A stretch of DNA of 64,000 nucleotides. Source: Chamaecyparis obtusa. Taxonomy: Eukaryota; Streptophyta; Pinopsida; Cupressales; Cupressaceae. This document shows positions 11,676 through 23,988 of this stretch, one piece after another. Within the stretch, counting starts at the first letter, position 1; each line of letters starts with the position of its first letter. The DNA is taken from the NCBI GenBank assembly GCA_027943335.1, contig BSBK01004085.1, forward strand, positions 451,001 through 515,000. The letters run 5' to 3'. The position numbers and the translations under genes are program-made. The notes beneath the pieces are model-generated. The model had not been told where the DNA came from. It ran no database searches and saw only the letters and a program-made list of their open reading frames with translations.

Positions 11676-12521
11676 ATACCACAAACACATAACAGAAATA
11701 GAGAAACAACAACAATATGCAAGAACAGAAAATTGGCTTCTTATTATCTCCACAAATGTGGAATTACAAACTTTCAGAATTACAATATGCAAAGCCACAT
11801 GGGCATTCCCTTACAATATTCTGTAGGACAAAGCCTCGAATCAATACCCAGATCTATTATCCAGAACTATTCTGAACTATTCCCAACTGCCTAAGACAAT
11901 AATACAGCCTTCCTTATATAGGCAATTATCCACCGCCTGGGAAGGTTCCAGAATTTTAGCCAATAAGGCCGACCAAACTTAGAATTATTTTATTTTACAT
12001 TTTATTACATCATAGTCAGCTCAAAATAACTTTTGAAACCCGAACAGAAATTTTGAAGAAAATTATTTTCCGCCATTTCAGGTGGCCCAACTTCCGAAGA
12101 CCATAAGTCATCACCAGTTGACCCGCTCGGCTATTATAACCCCATTTCGGAAACGCCACGAAGCGCTCTACAGGCTTGACCAGCACAAGTGCCCGTCACC
12201 CAAATTTTCGACCTCATCCGAGGCCTCTAAAGCCTTCAAAACTGAGTTCGAAGTTTCTGTATCCTGCTGCCAATACCGAAAATCTTCAATATCTTCAAAA
12301 CTACACCTGATCTAGCCATGAAACTTTGCTGGCAGACTTATATGACCAAAATGAACCTCCAAGAAAGAAATCAGATCATTCTGAGCACATACGAAAATTA
12401 CCAAAAATAGTAACTTTCCATAAATCGCAGCTCTGCACAAAATAACCCATATTGAATATAAAAACATAAATATTTTTGGGTGATGCAAGATTGCTCTTAC
12501 ACCCAGGATGCTCCTGCATCA
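11676..12521 (-). repeat. Inverted LTR closing the nested element
   Basis: Reverse complement of the 7688-8482 LTR, ending CTCCTGCATCA at 12521. It lacks the final ~20 bases of the LTR at the junction with pol. It has about 85 extra bases (roughly 12140-12225), bounded by similar ATGAGGT/ATGGGGT words, which both plus-strand LTR copies lack. The orientation and the extra block indicate that it derives from a different element copy. Confidence 0.85.
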
Positions 12522-13607
12522 TAATTTGGTCACTTAAATAATAATCGGCTTTTCTTTTATCACAAAACTTTGGGTTTGGACTTATAACTTTTCATTGTCG
12601 CATGATCGCATGGTATTTGTTTAATTCTTGTGATCATGCAACCGCTTCATCATTGGTACATGTGGACTCCACTATTGGCGTACGTGGGTTGCACTGTTGG
12701 CATATGTGAGTCCTAGCAGACTTCATTGTCACATGATCGCATGGTATTTTTTTACCTCACACGATCATGTGACCGCTTTGTTACAATGAAAAAAGGCAAA
12801 GCTCGAATTCAACAAAATCTTACCCAATTGCATATTCACCATTTTCAATCATTTTCTTGATCTCTTCGAATCTTTCTCAATCTTCTGTCCGCATCATTAT
12901 ACAAATTAAACTCATTAAACACGTGCTCAAGGGCAAGTATAATATAATACATATGACAGACTATCTGGTATGCTTTGTAAAATATGATACAATGATCGAG
13001 CTCTTCAGCATCATAGGATTTTCAAATGCGGTCATGTGCTAAGATTTTAATTTTCTCATCATCATTATTTATATAATATATGCTAGACTGTAATCTTTGG
13101 AACGCTGCATCTCTAGGGAACTCTTGTTGACTGATGATCAAATGATGACTGGATTATGGACTAAATTTTCACCATTCAATTTATTTCATTTTCAAAAGAG
13201 ACCGGATACAATTCGATCTTTGACTTCCTTGAATTCAAAGAATTGAATCCTTGATCTTGCACACTATTTTTATTGCACTCCATGAAGCACTTTAAAAACA
13301 ACTGACTGTGCATAATCCGAGAATGGCCATATGATGTTTCCAGATGAATCCATATGATTTTCACCACCATCCTGCTTGAAAAAGATCATTAATTGGAGCA
13401 CCAAGTCTTTGCCAGGTTAGGATCTACAACCTACCCAGAATGAAGATATTTTAACACAACCCACCCGGCTTGAAACAAGGAGCAATTGCAGGGATACCTG
13501 GCAAAGACCTCCTATCCTAGAGAGAAGCTAGACCTAGATACTAACAAAATAGACCTGACTTGACTTTGACATTGTCAAAAAAATGGGTGACTGAAAGTCA
13601 GGCAACA
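12522..13607 (-). repeat. 5' LTR of the outer element, outer part
   Basis: Continuation of the split LTR, matching about 1821-2917 of the left copy and ending GGCAACA at 13607 followed by CACTA. It holds hairpin units 4 and 5 (about 12596-12645 and 12727-12777). The open frames at 12857 and 13176 are LTR shadows. Confidence 0.88.
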
Positions 13608-14999
13608 CACTACCTATCTAGAAATCACTGTGTTTCTCAACACATATCAGATCTTGCACTCTCACACCACACACTCACTTTGATACACAATCACAAAGGT
13701 GTTTCTTAACACCCAACACAAACATGAAACTTATAAAATTGAAACTACTAAGAAGTACGCTAAACTTATTTTCTTGTGTACTGTCTATTATCATTGATTT
13801 TCATGTATTATATCTTCAAAGGTTTCTTGATGATGTCTATATGAATAAAGGATCATGATTGGGGGCATAAAATTTTTCTTTGATTTTTTCTTGACGAATG
13901 GCTTTCAATGATCCTACGTTATCTAATAAACCGCGCATCTGTGATAAGAGCCTCCATCATGATTGAAATGCCACATATACCTTGACCCGCTTTATTTGGA
14001 TGCTTAGGTGAGGTTGGAACTATCTCCTTGTCTATTTTTTGTGTGTGCTACGTAAGACAATACTCATCATTATCTTGGTAGCCTGTTCCTTGGTACAAGT
14101 GAAATATTACAATATCAAACTAGAAACAATGTTCAGGTCATCTCAGCTCTTGTGCCTTGATGCTTACATGCATTTCCTATAGCTATTTGATACGATCATA
14201 TTCATATCTTCATGGTCGCTCTCACACCAGTGAAGGTTGTATCGACCCCAATGTGCCTAAATGCTCAAATGGTGATAAATAAATGGCTACAAGATCAATG
14301 ACTTGACTTGCATATTAGGTTTCATTTTCATGCTACGTCTGCGTTGTAGTCTTGGGTCTTGGATTCTTTTCAGCCATCCTTCCTTTTCTCCTCATCGAGG
14401 TGGTCAACTGAAAGAATTCTTTCATTGAATCAGACTAGTACCTGCAAGAATCAAGGTCAATATCATCATGAATGGGGCCTAGAGTGCTCAATTTTTATTC
14501 TCACATGCGTAGTTAAGTATGGAAAAGAAAAACATGATACAAGAGATACACATCAAATCATACATGACATAAGAGATGAAAGTAAAGGAATCATCAAATA
14601 TGTACATATGCTATGCATCATCAGTGACATAAGCATGAAGTAAAGCTATTTTCAACATGAGAACCAGTACCATAAATGCGACATGAGATATATCAACATA
14701 AGAATAAAGATAATCATCTATCAACAGTAGTTCATACATGAGAATTTATCAAGAATATATCATGATCAAAGAAAAATCACAAGATATCAATAGAGAAAGC
14801 ATGAGAGAAAAAATGTAATAAAAAATGTATCTATTATATATATATATATATATCTCAAAATCTGGTATAACAAAATATCCTGTGATATCAAAAGATAAAA
14901 AATATCTTGAGTACAAAACTAATGCATCCTCAATACAAATATATAAATGACTACATCAAAATGGAAGGAGATAAGATGAGAAAAGGGGATATCAATACT
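13608..14999. other. Intergenic, no gene recognised
   Basis: Starts with the right CACTA duplication, then about 150 bp with further GTGTT..AACAC palindromes shared with the left flank. The rest is AT-rich and contains a (TA)n run at about 14831-14853. The 94-residue open frame at 14359-14643 has no recognisable domain. Confidence 0.5.
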
Positions 15000-16795
15000 G
15001 ACTCTCGCCCTCTTCTTGATCTCAGGGTGTAGGAGGAGGGGCATCTTCTCTCATAGGTACTGGTGCTGGCATGGCCCCCTTAGACTGACCAACGAACTGT
15101 GTGTATGATGGTGCTTTGACTATAGTTGGTATCTCTCTGACATATAATGCATAATAACATGAAGCCCTAGAAGCCTGATAGGTGGCCTTTTGATGGATCT
15201 GGTCATGTGAACTCTATAGATCTTGCACTTTCCTATCTCTTTCTACTAGTTGTGCCTCCATCACTTCCTCCTATGTCCTAGACACTACAAGATCTAACCT
15301 CAACTATGCTATCTCCTAAGCACTGGTGCCCTATGATGCCTCTACCCATGGTGCCTCTACCGGTGCCTCCTCCATAGGATCTGCCTCACCCTCAAGAAGT
15401 CTCCCCTTTTGGTCTCTTCTTAGGATGTGTTTTCATTCTATTCTTTGACTCACCAATCCCCCTTCCTCCTCCTCCAGTAGCCCCTCCTCTACGGAAATAG
15501 AAACTCCCACCGACCCTAAGGATCCTCTCTCCCTGCATGGCCTACTCATAATCACTCTCAAATGGCCTCCTCCCATGCCCCTCTTCTCTCTTCTATTCCC
15601 TCTCCTAGATCCTTTATCTTGTGGATCATCATCTGGCCCCTCCTCATCTAGTCTGGGGACTCGCTTAGCTGGATTAGTGAACCTCAGGAAGGGATGGTTG
15701 ATTAGATGCTACCTATACTTTGGGGTGATACTAACATCTATGCAATTAGGAAGGTACTCCCAGTTGACCCCAATAAAATATCTGAGCTCTTGAACAACCA
15801 CTGCATAGACAAGTCGCAGCCCCCAGTCTATCTCCTTGTTAGAAAACTGAGCATATGTTGCAAACACAGTCAACGTATCCTGCCTTGACTGAACTGTCAC
15901 CAGACTCTACTAATAAAAAAATGCTCAACTATGGGAATGCACTTGCAAAGTCATGAGGCATATAATGACTAAAGGATAAAGAAAACAAAGATAAGAAATT
16001 AAAGCATTAGCAACACCTCAAACATAACAGAAGCATACCTGCTAATTAGTAGCCAAATGGAGAATATGTATGATAGTTCTCAGGCCAAGCCTGACCATCT
16101 CTCACAACCTATGTATGGCTGCTATACCATGGAAGATAGATCATTTAACTACCGTTGCAAAAAAGAAGTCTTGCCCAAATTGGGCTAGTGGATGTAACCT
16201 AAATATAGTGGAAAATGTAAGGCATACCCACTCCTTGGACATCCTATGTCATTGGGTGAGCTATAGAGATATGCTCCCACACTCATATCTGTAATACTAT
16301 AACTTCAACGACCATGTCCCGTCCTCGCCGGTATATAATCTTATGAAGATCCTTGTACATATGGCACAATAGATATGCTCCCCAACTAAATCTATGAGGC
16401 CTACTAAGCATTTCATACAAAATATGACTCCAGACACACTTGAACCCTTGCTAGCTACAATCAAGTGCAGCAACACAACTGATCAACCCTAGAAGCACTC
16501 AAGCTAATGGATAGTCATGGACATAGCGTCTAAGAATATAATCCCAAGTAGTATGCTGGTCCAAGATGGTATCATCTCCAAACATCCTTGTCAAAGCTAC
16601 GATCCCCTCAGTTAGATCCTGATCATAAAAGATGAGCTCTCCAACTATGGGCAATCTAAGGATCTGATATACTTCTTCAAGAGTGATAGTAATATTACCA
16701 TTGGGAAAATGAAAGGTATTGTGCTCAGTATGAAATCTCCCAGCTAGCGTAGTCAACAACTCATGATTAACATGGATGTCAGGCATGGTAGCGAG
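15000..16795 (-). pseudogene. Decayed plant-mobile-domain (PMD) gene
   Basis: Minus-strand coding remnant. The best piece (16786 to 16499) reads NHELLTTLAGRFHTEHNTFH, then FPNGNITITLEEVYQILRLP, matching the N-terminus of the plant mobile domain (aminotransferase-like PMD, as in MAIN-type proteins and transposon-captured copies). After a stop it continues with FKCVWSHILYEMLSRPHRFS and GAYLLCHMYKDLHKIIYRRG, then RDMVVEVIVLQIWVWEHI, the usual middle and Trp-rich part of that domain. A further block at 15900-15709 (TVFATYAQFSNKEIDWGLRL) belongs to the same chain. The C-terminal third is Gly/Arg/Pro-rich. Several stops break the frame. PMD proteins occur both as host genes involved in silencing and meristem maintenance and inside Mutator-like and gypsy elements. 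The setting suggests the transposon-borne type. Confidence 0.6.
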
Positions 16796-19575
16796 CTTCC
16801 CAAGCCCACATTAATCAAGAACAACCAACTCCTATTGTGACAAATGACAAATAATTATCAAGGCCTATGGGTAGGTACACTGGAAGATAGGATTAGGTAA
16901 TCCCATTTTCAAAAGGAACACAAGGAAACACATCAGTAATCAATCCAAATCATGAGCAAAATCTATCTATATTGAGCATTAAAGTATCAAAAGTCATCAT
17001 TAAGCATATCTAAGGAGCTGCAAACAAGATACACAACCAAGATCATTTCAAAAGAAAGGAAAATAGAACAAATTAATCTCATGCGATGAAATAATTAGCT
17101 CTTGTTTATCATGCGATGAAACTCACTAAATGGTGCAATATAATTATTCAATGTGATACAATTCCTTGTATCGTACGATATGAGGGTACACCCATCGTAT
17201 GATAAAACACAACACAACATGAGATACAATAAAAAATTCCTTATTATCATCGATGCAACCTAACTAAGGGTGCAATGAAACTATTTTGTCGCACGATAGA
17301 ATGGGTTCTAGAATTAAAAACACATGAAAAATGCAAAAATTAATCAAAAATTACAAAATTAAAAGTTGGGATCGGGTACTTACTGGTGCACCATAAGATC
17401 GAGGCTGATTGTGCCACCTCTAAAGCTCAAATAGGTGATCACAAATTGGAATAGGCATTTTTTCTCTTTGAAAGGTTGTGGATTCTCAAAATTCAATTGT
17501 TTCAAATGATTTAAAAATGAGCCCTCTGGGCCCCTTTTATAGATTTTGACCTTAAATTTAAAGTGCTTGGAATGCTGTGAAAATTGCACCCCTAGATAAT
17601 TTCAACATCTTGGACCCATTTTCAGGATCAAAATTGAAATTGAAATTCATATACCAGTCAAATTGCAAAGTCAACCCTTCTTTGTCAAACATAGTTGACC
17701 ACCAATGCTATCACTTCTTGCTTGCTTCTGCCTTCATTTCTTGATCCCTTTAAGGTCAATCCAATGCAAATCTTTCTCATCCAAGCAATTTCACTTTGGT
17801 TAATCCTGGTCAAAATTGGTCAAAATTCTATCAAATATGGTCAACGAGACCTCAAATCACCTCAAATCAAGCTCTAAATAATTCTGCATATGATGGTGAT
17901 CCAATCTTGTCAATTTGAAATTGATTTTAATCTTAATCAGTGCTCTATATCAATTGATTCTTTGTTTGACCCCTCTATAGCATTTTAATTTCAATCTCAA
18001 GGGGGCATGACACTATAGAAAATCAATCCTAATTTGTAAATCAATCAACTTGGGATTCTCTTTATCTCTCGTTGAAAGAGTGATCTCATTGCTTCACATC
18101 AGGTCACTTGGACATGAATTTATTTGATCTCTAGGGGAATGTTAGGTTCATTAGGACCCATATCAATTTGACATCATTCTCGAGGCATATCAGGATCATC
18201 AGTAGTCATATCAATCTGGTATTGCCTCTCAATTAGGTGATTGGATTCTTCAGAATCCTTTTTGAGTTAGTTATCTCATGCTCTTTGACATTGATCAGTT
18301 TCATTGCTTCATATCAAACTGGTTAGTTGGCATTACCCTTGGACAGACATTCAGTCTCATCACATCGTATCAGGATGGATACTGTAGTCTCACTCATTAG
18401 TCTTTGCTCAATCAAGTTTGGAGCTGATATCTTTAATTTTCAATCGATCTTCATCCAGAGTTGGTTTCTCTTTGTCAGAAATAGTCTCATCACTCCATAT
18501 CAAGCTATTTTATGACTTGGCTTCAATCTATTCTTTGGGTCAATGCACTTCTCATACATTGATTCAAAGAGGAGAAAATGTAATCACCTTTAAAATGTTT
18601 CTAGTGAAACCTAAGCCCCTAATTCGATCATTTGGCCTTAAGAAAAATTCTAAATCTCAAAAGTATAATTTACTCTAGACATAATTATGTAAGCAATCTG
18701 GATAATCCTCCTTGCATAACTAAATCATTTCTAAAATCAAGCACAAATCATTTCTAATATTAAAGCTCAAAAATCATTTAATTGTCAAAAAATCTCTTTT
18801 AATATAAAGTCCTAGCACTTTTATTAAAAGAGCACATGCCCACATAAGTGTGCAACTTAATCTTGATTAATTGACAATTAAAAAGGGATTTTCTATTTTG
18901 TCTTATTCTCCAATCAAGCTTGACCAATCAAAGTTCTTGGATCCTCTCACAAGGATTGATATCTATCACCACTCATCTCTACCTAACATATTTTGCCTCT
19001 TAATTTCCACCCTTCATTCTTGAGGTAATTTCTTTAAAAGGAAGCTCTTCCATGGCTCAAGGGTTCCATCTTGGTCATTTTGTGAGATTCTATCTCTTGT
19101 CATTTGTATCCTACTATAGTGAGCTTATGCTAGTTTCATCTATCATGCATTTTTAGTTTATCTCATCTTGTAGAGCAATCTTGCATTTTTAATTAGCTTT
19201 GAATCTATTTTTCTTTCATAGTAGCATTAATTTTGTTAGCTTAATCTTGCATCATAGTTTTATTCCTAGACTAGTTTCATATTTACTTTCATAGCTTTTC
19301 ATTGCATATCTTGGAGTGGTGAATGCAAGTGTTTCATCTCACTCATAGTTTGAATCTTCCATTTGGAGTACAGTCAAGTCACTAATCCTTCATGCCAATC
19401 TGATGAGCATTGTAACAAACGATTAAACTCCAATTAGGAAGCAATAAGCTAGTTTTGGAAATTTTTTTGTTTATCATGAATGATTGTTAGTAGCTAGATT
19501 CTTGAGTTAATGGTTTATTGAAGTGTTGGTTGCATTCTAATTGAATATCAATTTTATACCACACAATAGGAACTC
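16796..19575. other. Non-coding stretch, likely old transposon sequence
   Basis: No convincing gene. At 17090-17310 there are repeated degenerate palindromes of the kind TATCGTACGATA and TCATGCGATGA. A 69-residue minus-strand frame (17589-17380) lies 5' of the PMD remnant and could be leader or flanking element sequence. 18090-18520 has loosely repeated CATATCAA/TCATTGCTTC words. The remainder is AT-rich and featureless. Confidence 0.4.
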
Positions 19576-19579
19576 ATAT

Positions 19580-20486
19580 CATTCCTCCTATAGTGATAAT
19601 TATCCTTAGCTTCTGATTCTCTCTTATCTAGATCTGTAGAAGATCTACCTCCTCCAACTTTAGTACTGGATTGACCTCTCTAAAATATTCCTCCTCTATG
19701 TCTTTTTCTCCGTTCATGCCTTTGGTTCAACTTTTCTTCAGCCTTCAAGGTCTACTTATAAGATTCTTCCACACTTCTAATCTGTATCAGACTAATTTAA
19801 TTATGTATTTACACCCTTAAATTATTAAGGTAGCACGCAACTTGTTCAACTTCATCATCTACATGCCCAAATCTAATGTTCAGTTTGTAAAACTCCTCGA
19901 TATAATCCTTAACACTCAAGTCCTTTTTTCTTCAAGTTTTGTAGTTTCTGAAGTAGATTCACTTGATAGTCCTTATTCAAGAACTTAGCCTTTAAATTAT
20001 TCACCATACTATCCCAAGATTTGATCTTGTCTTCGCCTAGATTCTCTATCAATCTGTTTGCAAATGTTCCCACCATAAAGATGCATGCCCTTTTAACTTG
20101 CTACAAGCATATTTTACCTTCTTCTCCTCATTAGTCTTTTCAAATTTGAATTACTTGTCTATTTTTGTTACCAACTCAATCAATTCATCATAATCTAAGT
20201 TACCATGATAGTCTGGTGGATTGAAATGAGGTTTATTGTTCACATTGGTCAAGGCTATGATGAATATTTCTTCCTCTTGATTCTGACTCTTCTTTCTCTT
20301 CATTGTTCTCTCCTTCCCTAGCTTGACTCTGTTCACCTCCTTTTTCATCACTTGCATCTTCAATGTGTTTCCCTCTCCTTTGAGCTATTTCTACAACTTC
20401 CATGATCTAGTAGCAATTTGTCTCAACATATCCAAGATAGTTGGATCTACATTCCTTTCTCCTCCTCTAGCATTTCTTCTAGCCAT
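19580..20486 (-). pseudogene. gag: gag remnant of a gypsy element related to the nested one
   Basis: Minus-strand reading from an ATG at 20486 (MARRNARGGERNVDPT), interrupted by stops near 20395. It continues with PHFNPPDYHGNLDYDELIEL and KLKGHASLWWEHLQTD. Then come VNNLKAKFLNKDYQVNLLQK and VKDYIEEFYKLNIRFGHVDD. This is the same gag core order as in the nested element at 8584-9660. Stops fall within the region (for example 20151 and after HLQTD) and the copy ends near 19580 before any zinc knuckle or pol. It lies directly downstream of a primer-binding site and LTR, so it is the 5' end of a truncated element. Confidence 0.8.
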
Positions 20487-20560
20487 CTTCACAATCTTAC
20501 ATAATTTTAGATTAGATCCTCTCTTCCGCCACCCCACAAGAAAACCCTTGGTCACAAACC

Positions 20561-20573
20561 TGCTCTCATACCA
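20561..20573 (-). other. Primer-binding site of truncated gypsy element
   Basis: The minus strand reads TGGTATGAGAGCA, the initiator-Met site with one change, two bases inside the adjacent LTR. Confidence 0.8.
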
Positions 20574-20575
20574 CC

Positions 20576-21431
20576 TGATGTAGTCAAGGACAGTGGCAAC
20601 TCAAAGAGTCCACAAATCCTTGTAGAAAGAGTCACACAATAGAAGCCCCAAAGGAAAAACAAGGAAATGAATGCAAGATCAACCTCCTTATTATCACATA
20701 ATTAGTTATAGGGATAGATGCAAGCAACAATACATTCAAGGCATGCATGCCTGATTAGAACCTTCAATAGGTTATCTTTTTATACGATCTATAAGCCTCA
20801 AACAGCTACATGGACCTTCTATAGAAACTTCCTTCTATTTGATCTAAAAGATCAAACCTTACAAAATGCTAGGCTACTATTTTATTCAGACAGATTCTAT
20901 ATATTCTTCTTGATATTCAAGAGAAGTAATGATAGAGCTTATAAAGCCTTTGCAAACCTCAGGTCAGCCTAGAAAGATTACATATCCCAATGCAAAGAAA
21001 ATGTATTAAAACAAATAGGTCAAGACCTAAAATCATAAGGATCCCTAGATCCAATGAATGAAACATGAATCATGATCCCTCAAGTAGGTCGACCACATTT
21101 GTTACATCATCGAGAAATGAGCCGTTAAGCTTTGTTGATCAGAAAATACCTTCGCGAGATCAAAAAATACAAGACTGGTATAAAAACATGAAAAACAACA
21201 TAGTCCCACCAAGAATTGGTGAGATCTCATGTGCAAAGCAACCAAAAGATGTATGATCCTAGGAAAAGGTTTAACACGAGGTCACAAACACTCTGTAAGG
21301 ATCATAAGAGCAAATAATCTAAACTAAACGACTGCAAAAAGAAACATTGAGACTAATAAAATTGGGAAATATGAAAACAAATATTTTTGGTTGATGCATG
21401 ATTGCCAAGAACCCAAGATGCTCCTGCATCA
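20576..21431 (-). repeat. 5' LTR of truncated gypsy element (856 bp)
   Basis: The minus strand starts TGATGCAGGAGCATC at 21431 and ends CTACATCA at 20576, with the same TGATG/CATCA termini as the LTR at 7688-8482. The first 60 bases are clearly related (ATTTTTGG and GATGCTCCTGCATCA shared). No second LTR is in the window. The short frames at 20718 and 21065 are not genes. Confidence 0.75.
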
Positions 21432-23424
21432 CAAACACATACATGTTAAACCTCAATTGCATATTTTTACTATAAAATTTGATCATTATTTTTTAATGAA
21501 AACTACGTATGTGGTTTTACGTATATGCATTAAGGCTTGTAATTAGGCCTGAGAGTTTCAATTTCCTCCTTTTGACATTTTTTTCCTTCCAATCTTGTTT
21601 CTGTACTTTATTTTGATGAGGTTTACAGATTATCAAGTAGGTATTTGTAAAATTACCACCATAATTTTGCATGTCTCTTGAGATTTTTAACCATATATAT
21701 TTTTTAGATTTTGAACATTAACATATTAATCTCTAATCTCTTTTAATAGTGTTCCTAGACTTCTGAGAGACACATGTATACCATTTTTTTAATAACTTTT
21801 TACCTACTTGTCCAAACTTGATATAAAGTATATATTATTGTTCTATGCTTCACTCTTTTTAATTTCAAATATAAAAAAATTAATTTTTTCTTAAATTGGT
21901 GCAAGTTATTTGAAGTACATGAACAAGTACTTGATTTTTAGAATGCATCCACTTTGAGAAATCATAAATAAAATTACTCAATAAAAAATTATAAAAAAAT
22001 ACACAACTTCTAGTACTCACTCTTAATTATCTTTCTACCAAAGGGTTTTTCAAAATACTAAATGCAACCATATATTTTTTGAAGTGCATGTAACACACTA
22101 TGTTAAGTTTTGCTTAAAAAAATAGGACCATTGTTTGGTGTGTGAAGGATTTGACCCCCTTAATCTTATTCATTTTTGAAAATTTTTAGTAGTTTAGAAA
22201 CTAGATTTAAAGTGCTAATTTTGAATGCACGAGCCTCAAATTGGTCCTCCAAGTTTAGGTTTTGCTGATTTTAGGGGAAAAAAGTGGCTACTTATACCCC
22301 CTTTTTGTTCACTATCTTGGTGCACTTACGCCAAAAGCGAATAATTAATTAGGCAATAAAGAACATGTATTTAACGTCAACTAAAAAATGATCACTCTTT
22401 GACCCTTGTGTGCTTAACGAATTCCATCGCATTTGTTCTACCTACCCAAAAGACAAAACAATAGCGCCTCTAAGCACTTAAGTCGCCTATAAAGAAAACC
22501 ACAAAAATATGATGTTCTATTAAAAAACTTAAGATACACAAAATTAGTTACAATAACTACCATGTACTCTTTCCCCTAATAAATTTTTATAATTACTTAA
22601 AAAAATTCTAAATTTTAAAAATGATTGAATTTTATTTTTTCATAAACTAAGAAGCTTCTATTACCTCAAAATAACGTTCCCTATGTTAAAAAGTGAATTA
22701 AATGCAATATACATTTCGATACTAAATGTTTGCTGAATAGATTAATAATTTATTTATTTTTACAACAAAAGAATACAGTTCAAACTTTCGTCAAAATAAG
22801 TTATAAATATGAATGATGCTTTCGGTAGACAAATTATTTTAGCACCTTCTCGACGTGTCAGTGTTCTGTGGAGATTTTGAGACTACCCTTGTCCTGTAAC
22901 TGCAGTAAAAGTAGAATCCTGGCTCGACCTTCAAACCCCATTAAGATTACCTGCCACGCAGATGCCCAATTGTTTTAAACATATGACATGAGGATATAAA
23001 GCATAAATAAATAGACAGAAGAACGATTGGACCACTAATCCTTAAGAGTATGAAAATGGACTGCAATCATTATAGAAAAAGAAAGAGAACAAAATCGCAG
23101 CAAAATTTTCCATTTAATATGGATTAATATTGAATGGGTTTCTCTATCCCAGCTAGATTTTTCACTTGAAAAAACCTCTGAAATTATGAAAACCTGGGAC
23201 AGCTCTTTCCATTAAGGCACATCACTTGAGTAATGATTTGAATTGAGAAAATAATGGTCTCCTTTTGTTCAATTAAAAGAAGCCAAATTGAAGATTCTGG
23301 CCAATTGTAGAGGACGAAGAAATGTGAATAAGTTTATCTTCATCTTTTGACTTTTGGCCTGCAGTCAGTGATAGTGCAGAATGTGCAGAGCGCACTAGGA
23401 ATATATAATGACAATCACAAGTAA
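21432..23424. other. AT-rich intergenic, nothing recognised
   Basis: About 2 kb of AT-rich DNA with homopolymer runs, no long open frame and no recognisable repeat structure. The last several hundred bases may belong to the upstream region of the glycine-rich protein gene. Confidence 0.5.
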
Positions 23425-23490
23425 TGCATGGCAAGATTGGAGTAGGTAACCTCACGACCTGGTTCGAATCCCACGGCCTGCAATGGGCAC
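23425..23490 (+). repeat. Possible tRNA-derived SINE fragment
   Basis: TGGCAAGATTGG (box-A-like) followed about 25 bases later by GGTTCGAATCC (a perfect box B) resembles the internal RNA polymerase III promoter of a tRNA-derived SINE. No cloverleaf can be folded confidently and no poly(A) or T tail or target duplication is clear. Confidence 0.3.
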
Positions 23491-23888
23491 TCAATGTTGA
23501 TTTTTATCTGGGTTATTTGCAGAGAGGCCATGTAACTTGTGAAGTTCAAAACTTTGTCTGATTTGAGGTCCCTAGAAGTACACATGGCACCTCCACGCCA
23601 CTACGCATTGTCTGTGGTTAAAATCCTCGCTGACCTCATTTCAAGCTGGCACAGCGCACTAAAGAAATTCTCTCATCATTGAGAGAAGCTGCAACTCTTT
23701 TGTCTAACCAAACTTAGTACTTACTGAGCGTCTAAAACTCATTGAATATAAGACAAGTATGCGAGGAAGAAGATCGTGACTTGAATGAAATGCGTGGAAT
23801 GTCTCTTTTTGTGGGGACAGTGCGCCACCCTAGACCTTCTTATTGGAAACCAGGTGGGAAAGACTGAGATGGGTGCCTTGAGAATGTG

Positions 23889-23896
23889 TATAAATA
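23889..23896 (+). promoter_or_regulatory. TATA box of glycine-rich protein gene
   Basis: TATAAATA, 93 bases before the start codon at 23989, which leaves a plausible 60-70 base leader. Confidence 0.7.
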
Positions 23897-23988
23897 CTTA
23901 CCACCACCTCTCATTCTGCATGATAACTTCAAATATTTGGGTCTTGTATTGATAGTAAATCATCGTGGATAGAAGTTTTCTGTAAGAG

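Larger units (their letters stand above)
7195..12521 (+). mobile_element. Nested, rearranged Ty3/gypsy element
   Basis: Inserted into the 5' LTR of the outer element: the flanks rejoin as the uninterrupted left LTR apart from about 14 missing bases. Order: about 60 bp of unassigned sequence, a truncated LTR (7258-7687), a full LTR (7688-8482), an initiator-Met primer-binding site, gag, protease, reverse transcriptase and RNase H, then an LTR in inverted orientation (about 11676-12521). Integrase, polypurine tract and a correctly oriented 3' LTR are missing and no target duplication is visible. This is therefore a composite or rearranged copy, not a simple insertion. Confidence 0.85.
73..13607 (-). 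mobile_element. Outer gag-only LTR retrotransposon, CACTA target duplication
   Basis: A complete LTR retrotransposon read on the minus strand, interrupted by a nested element at about 7195-12521. Two long direct repeats (73-2917, and 5456-7194 plus 12522-13607) are the LTRs. Their ends are inverted TGTTG/CAACA, with one G-to-A change at the inner end of the right LTR. CACTA occurs immediately outside both ends (68-72 and 13608-13612). A primer-binding-site candidate lies just inside the 5' LTR. The internal region (2918-5455, about 2.5 kb) carries only a decayed gag-like gene. No reverse transcriptase or integrase is visible, so the element is non-autonomous, like the TR-GAG class of gag-only plant elements. 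Confidence 0.9.

Noticed and set aside
7195..12521. Interpretation as a simple intact nested insertion
   Set aside because: The 3' LTR is inverted, integrase is absent, no target duplication exists, and an extra partial LTR is present.
23425..23490. A functional tRNA gene
   Set aside because: Box A and box B words exist, but no acceptor or anticodon stem could be paired.
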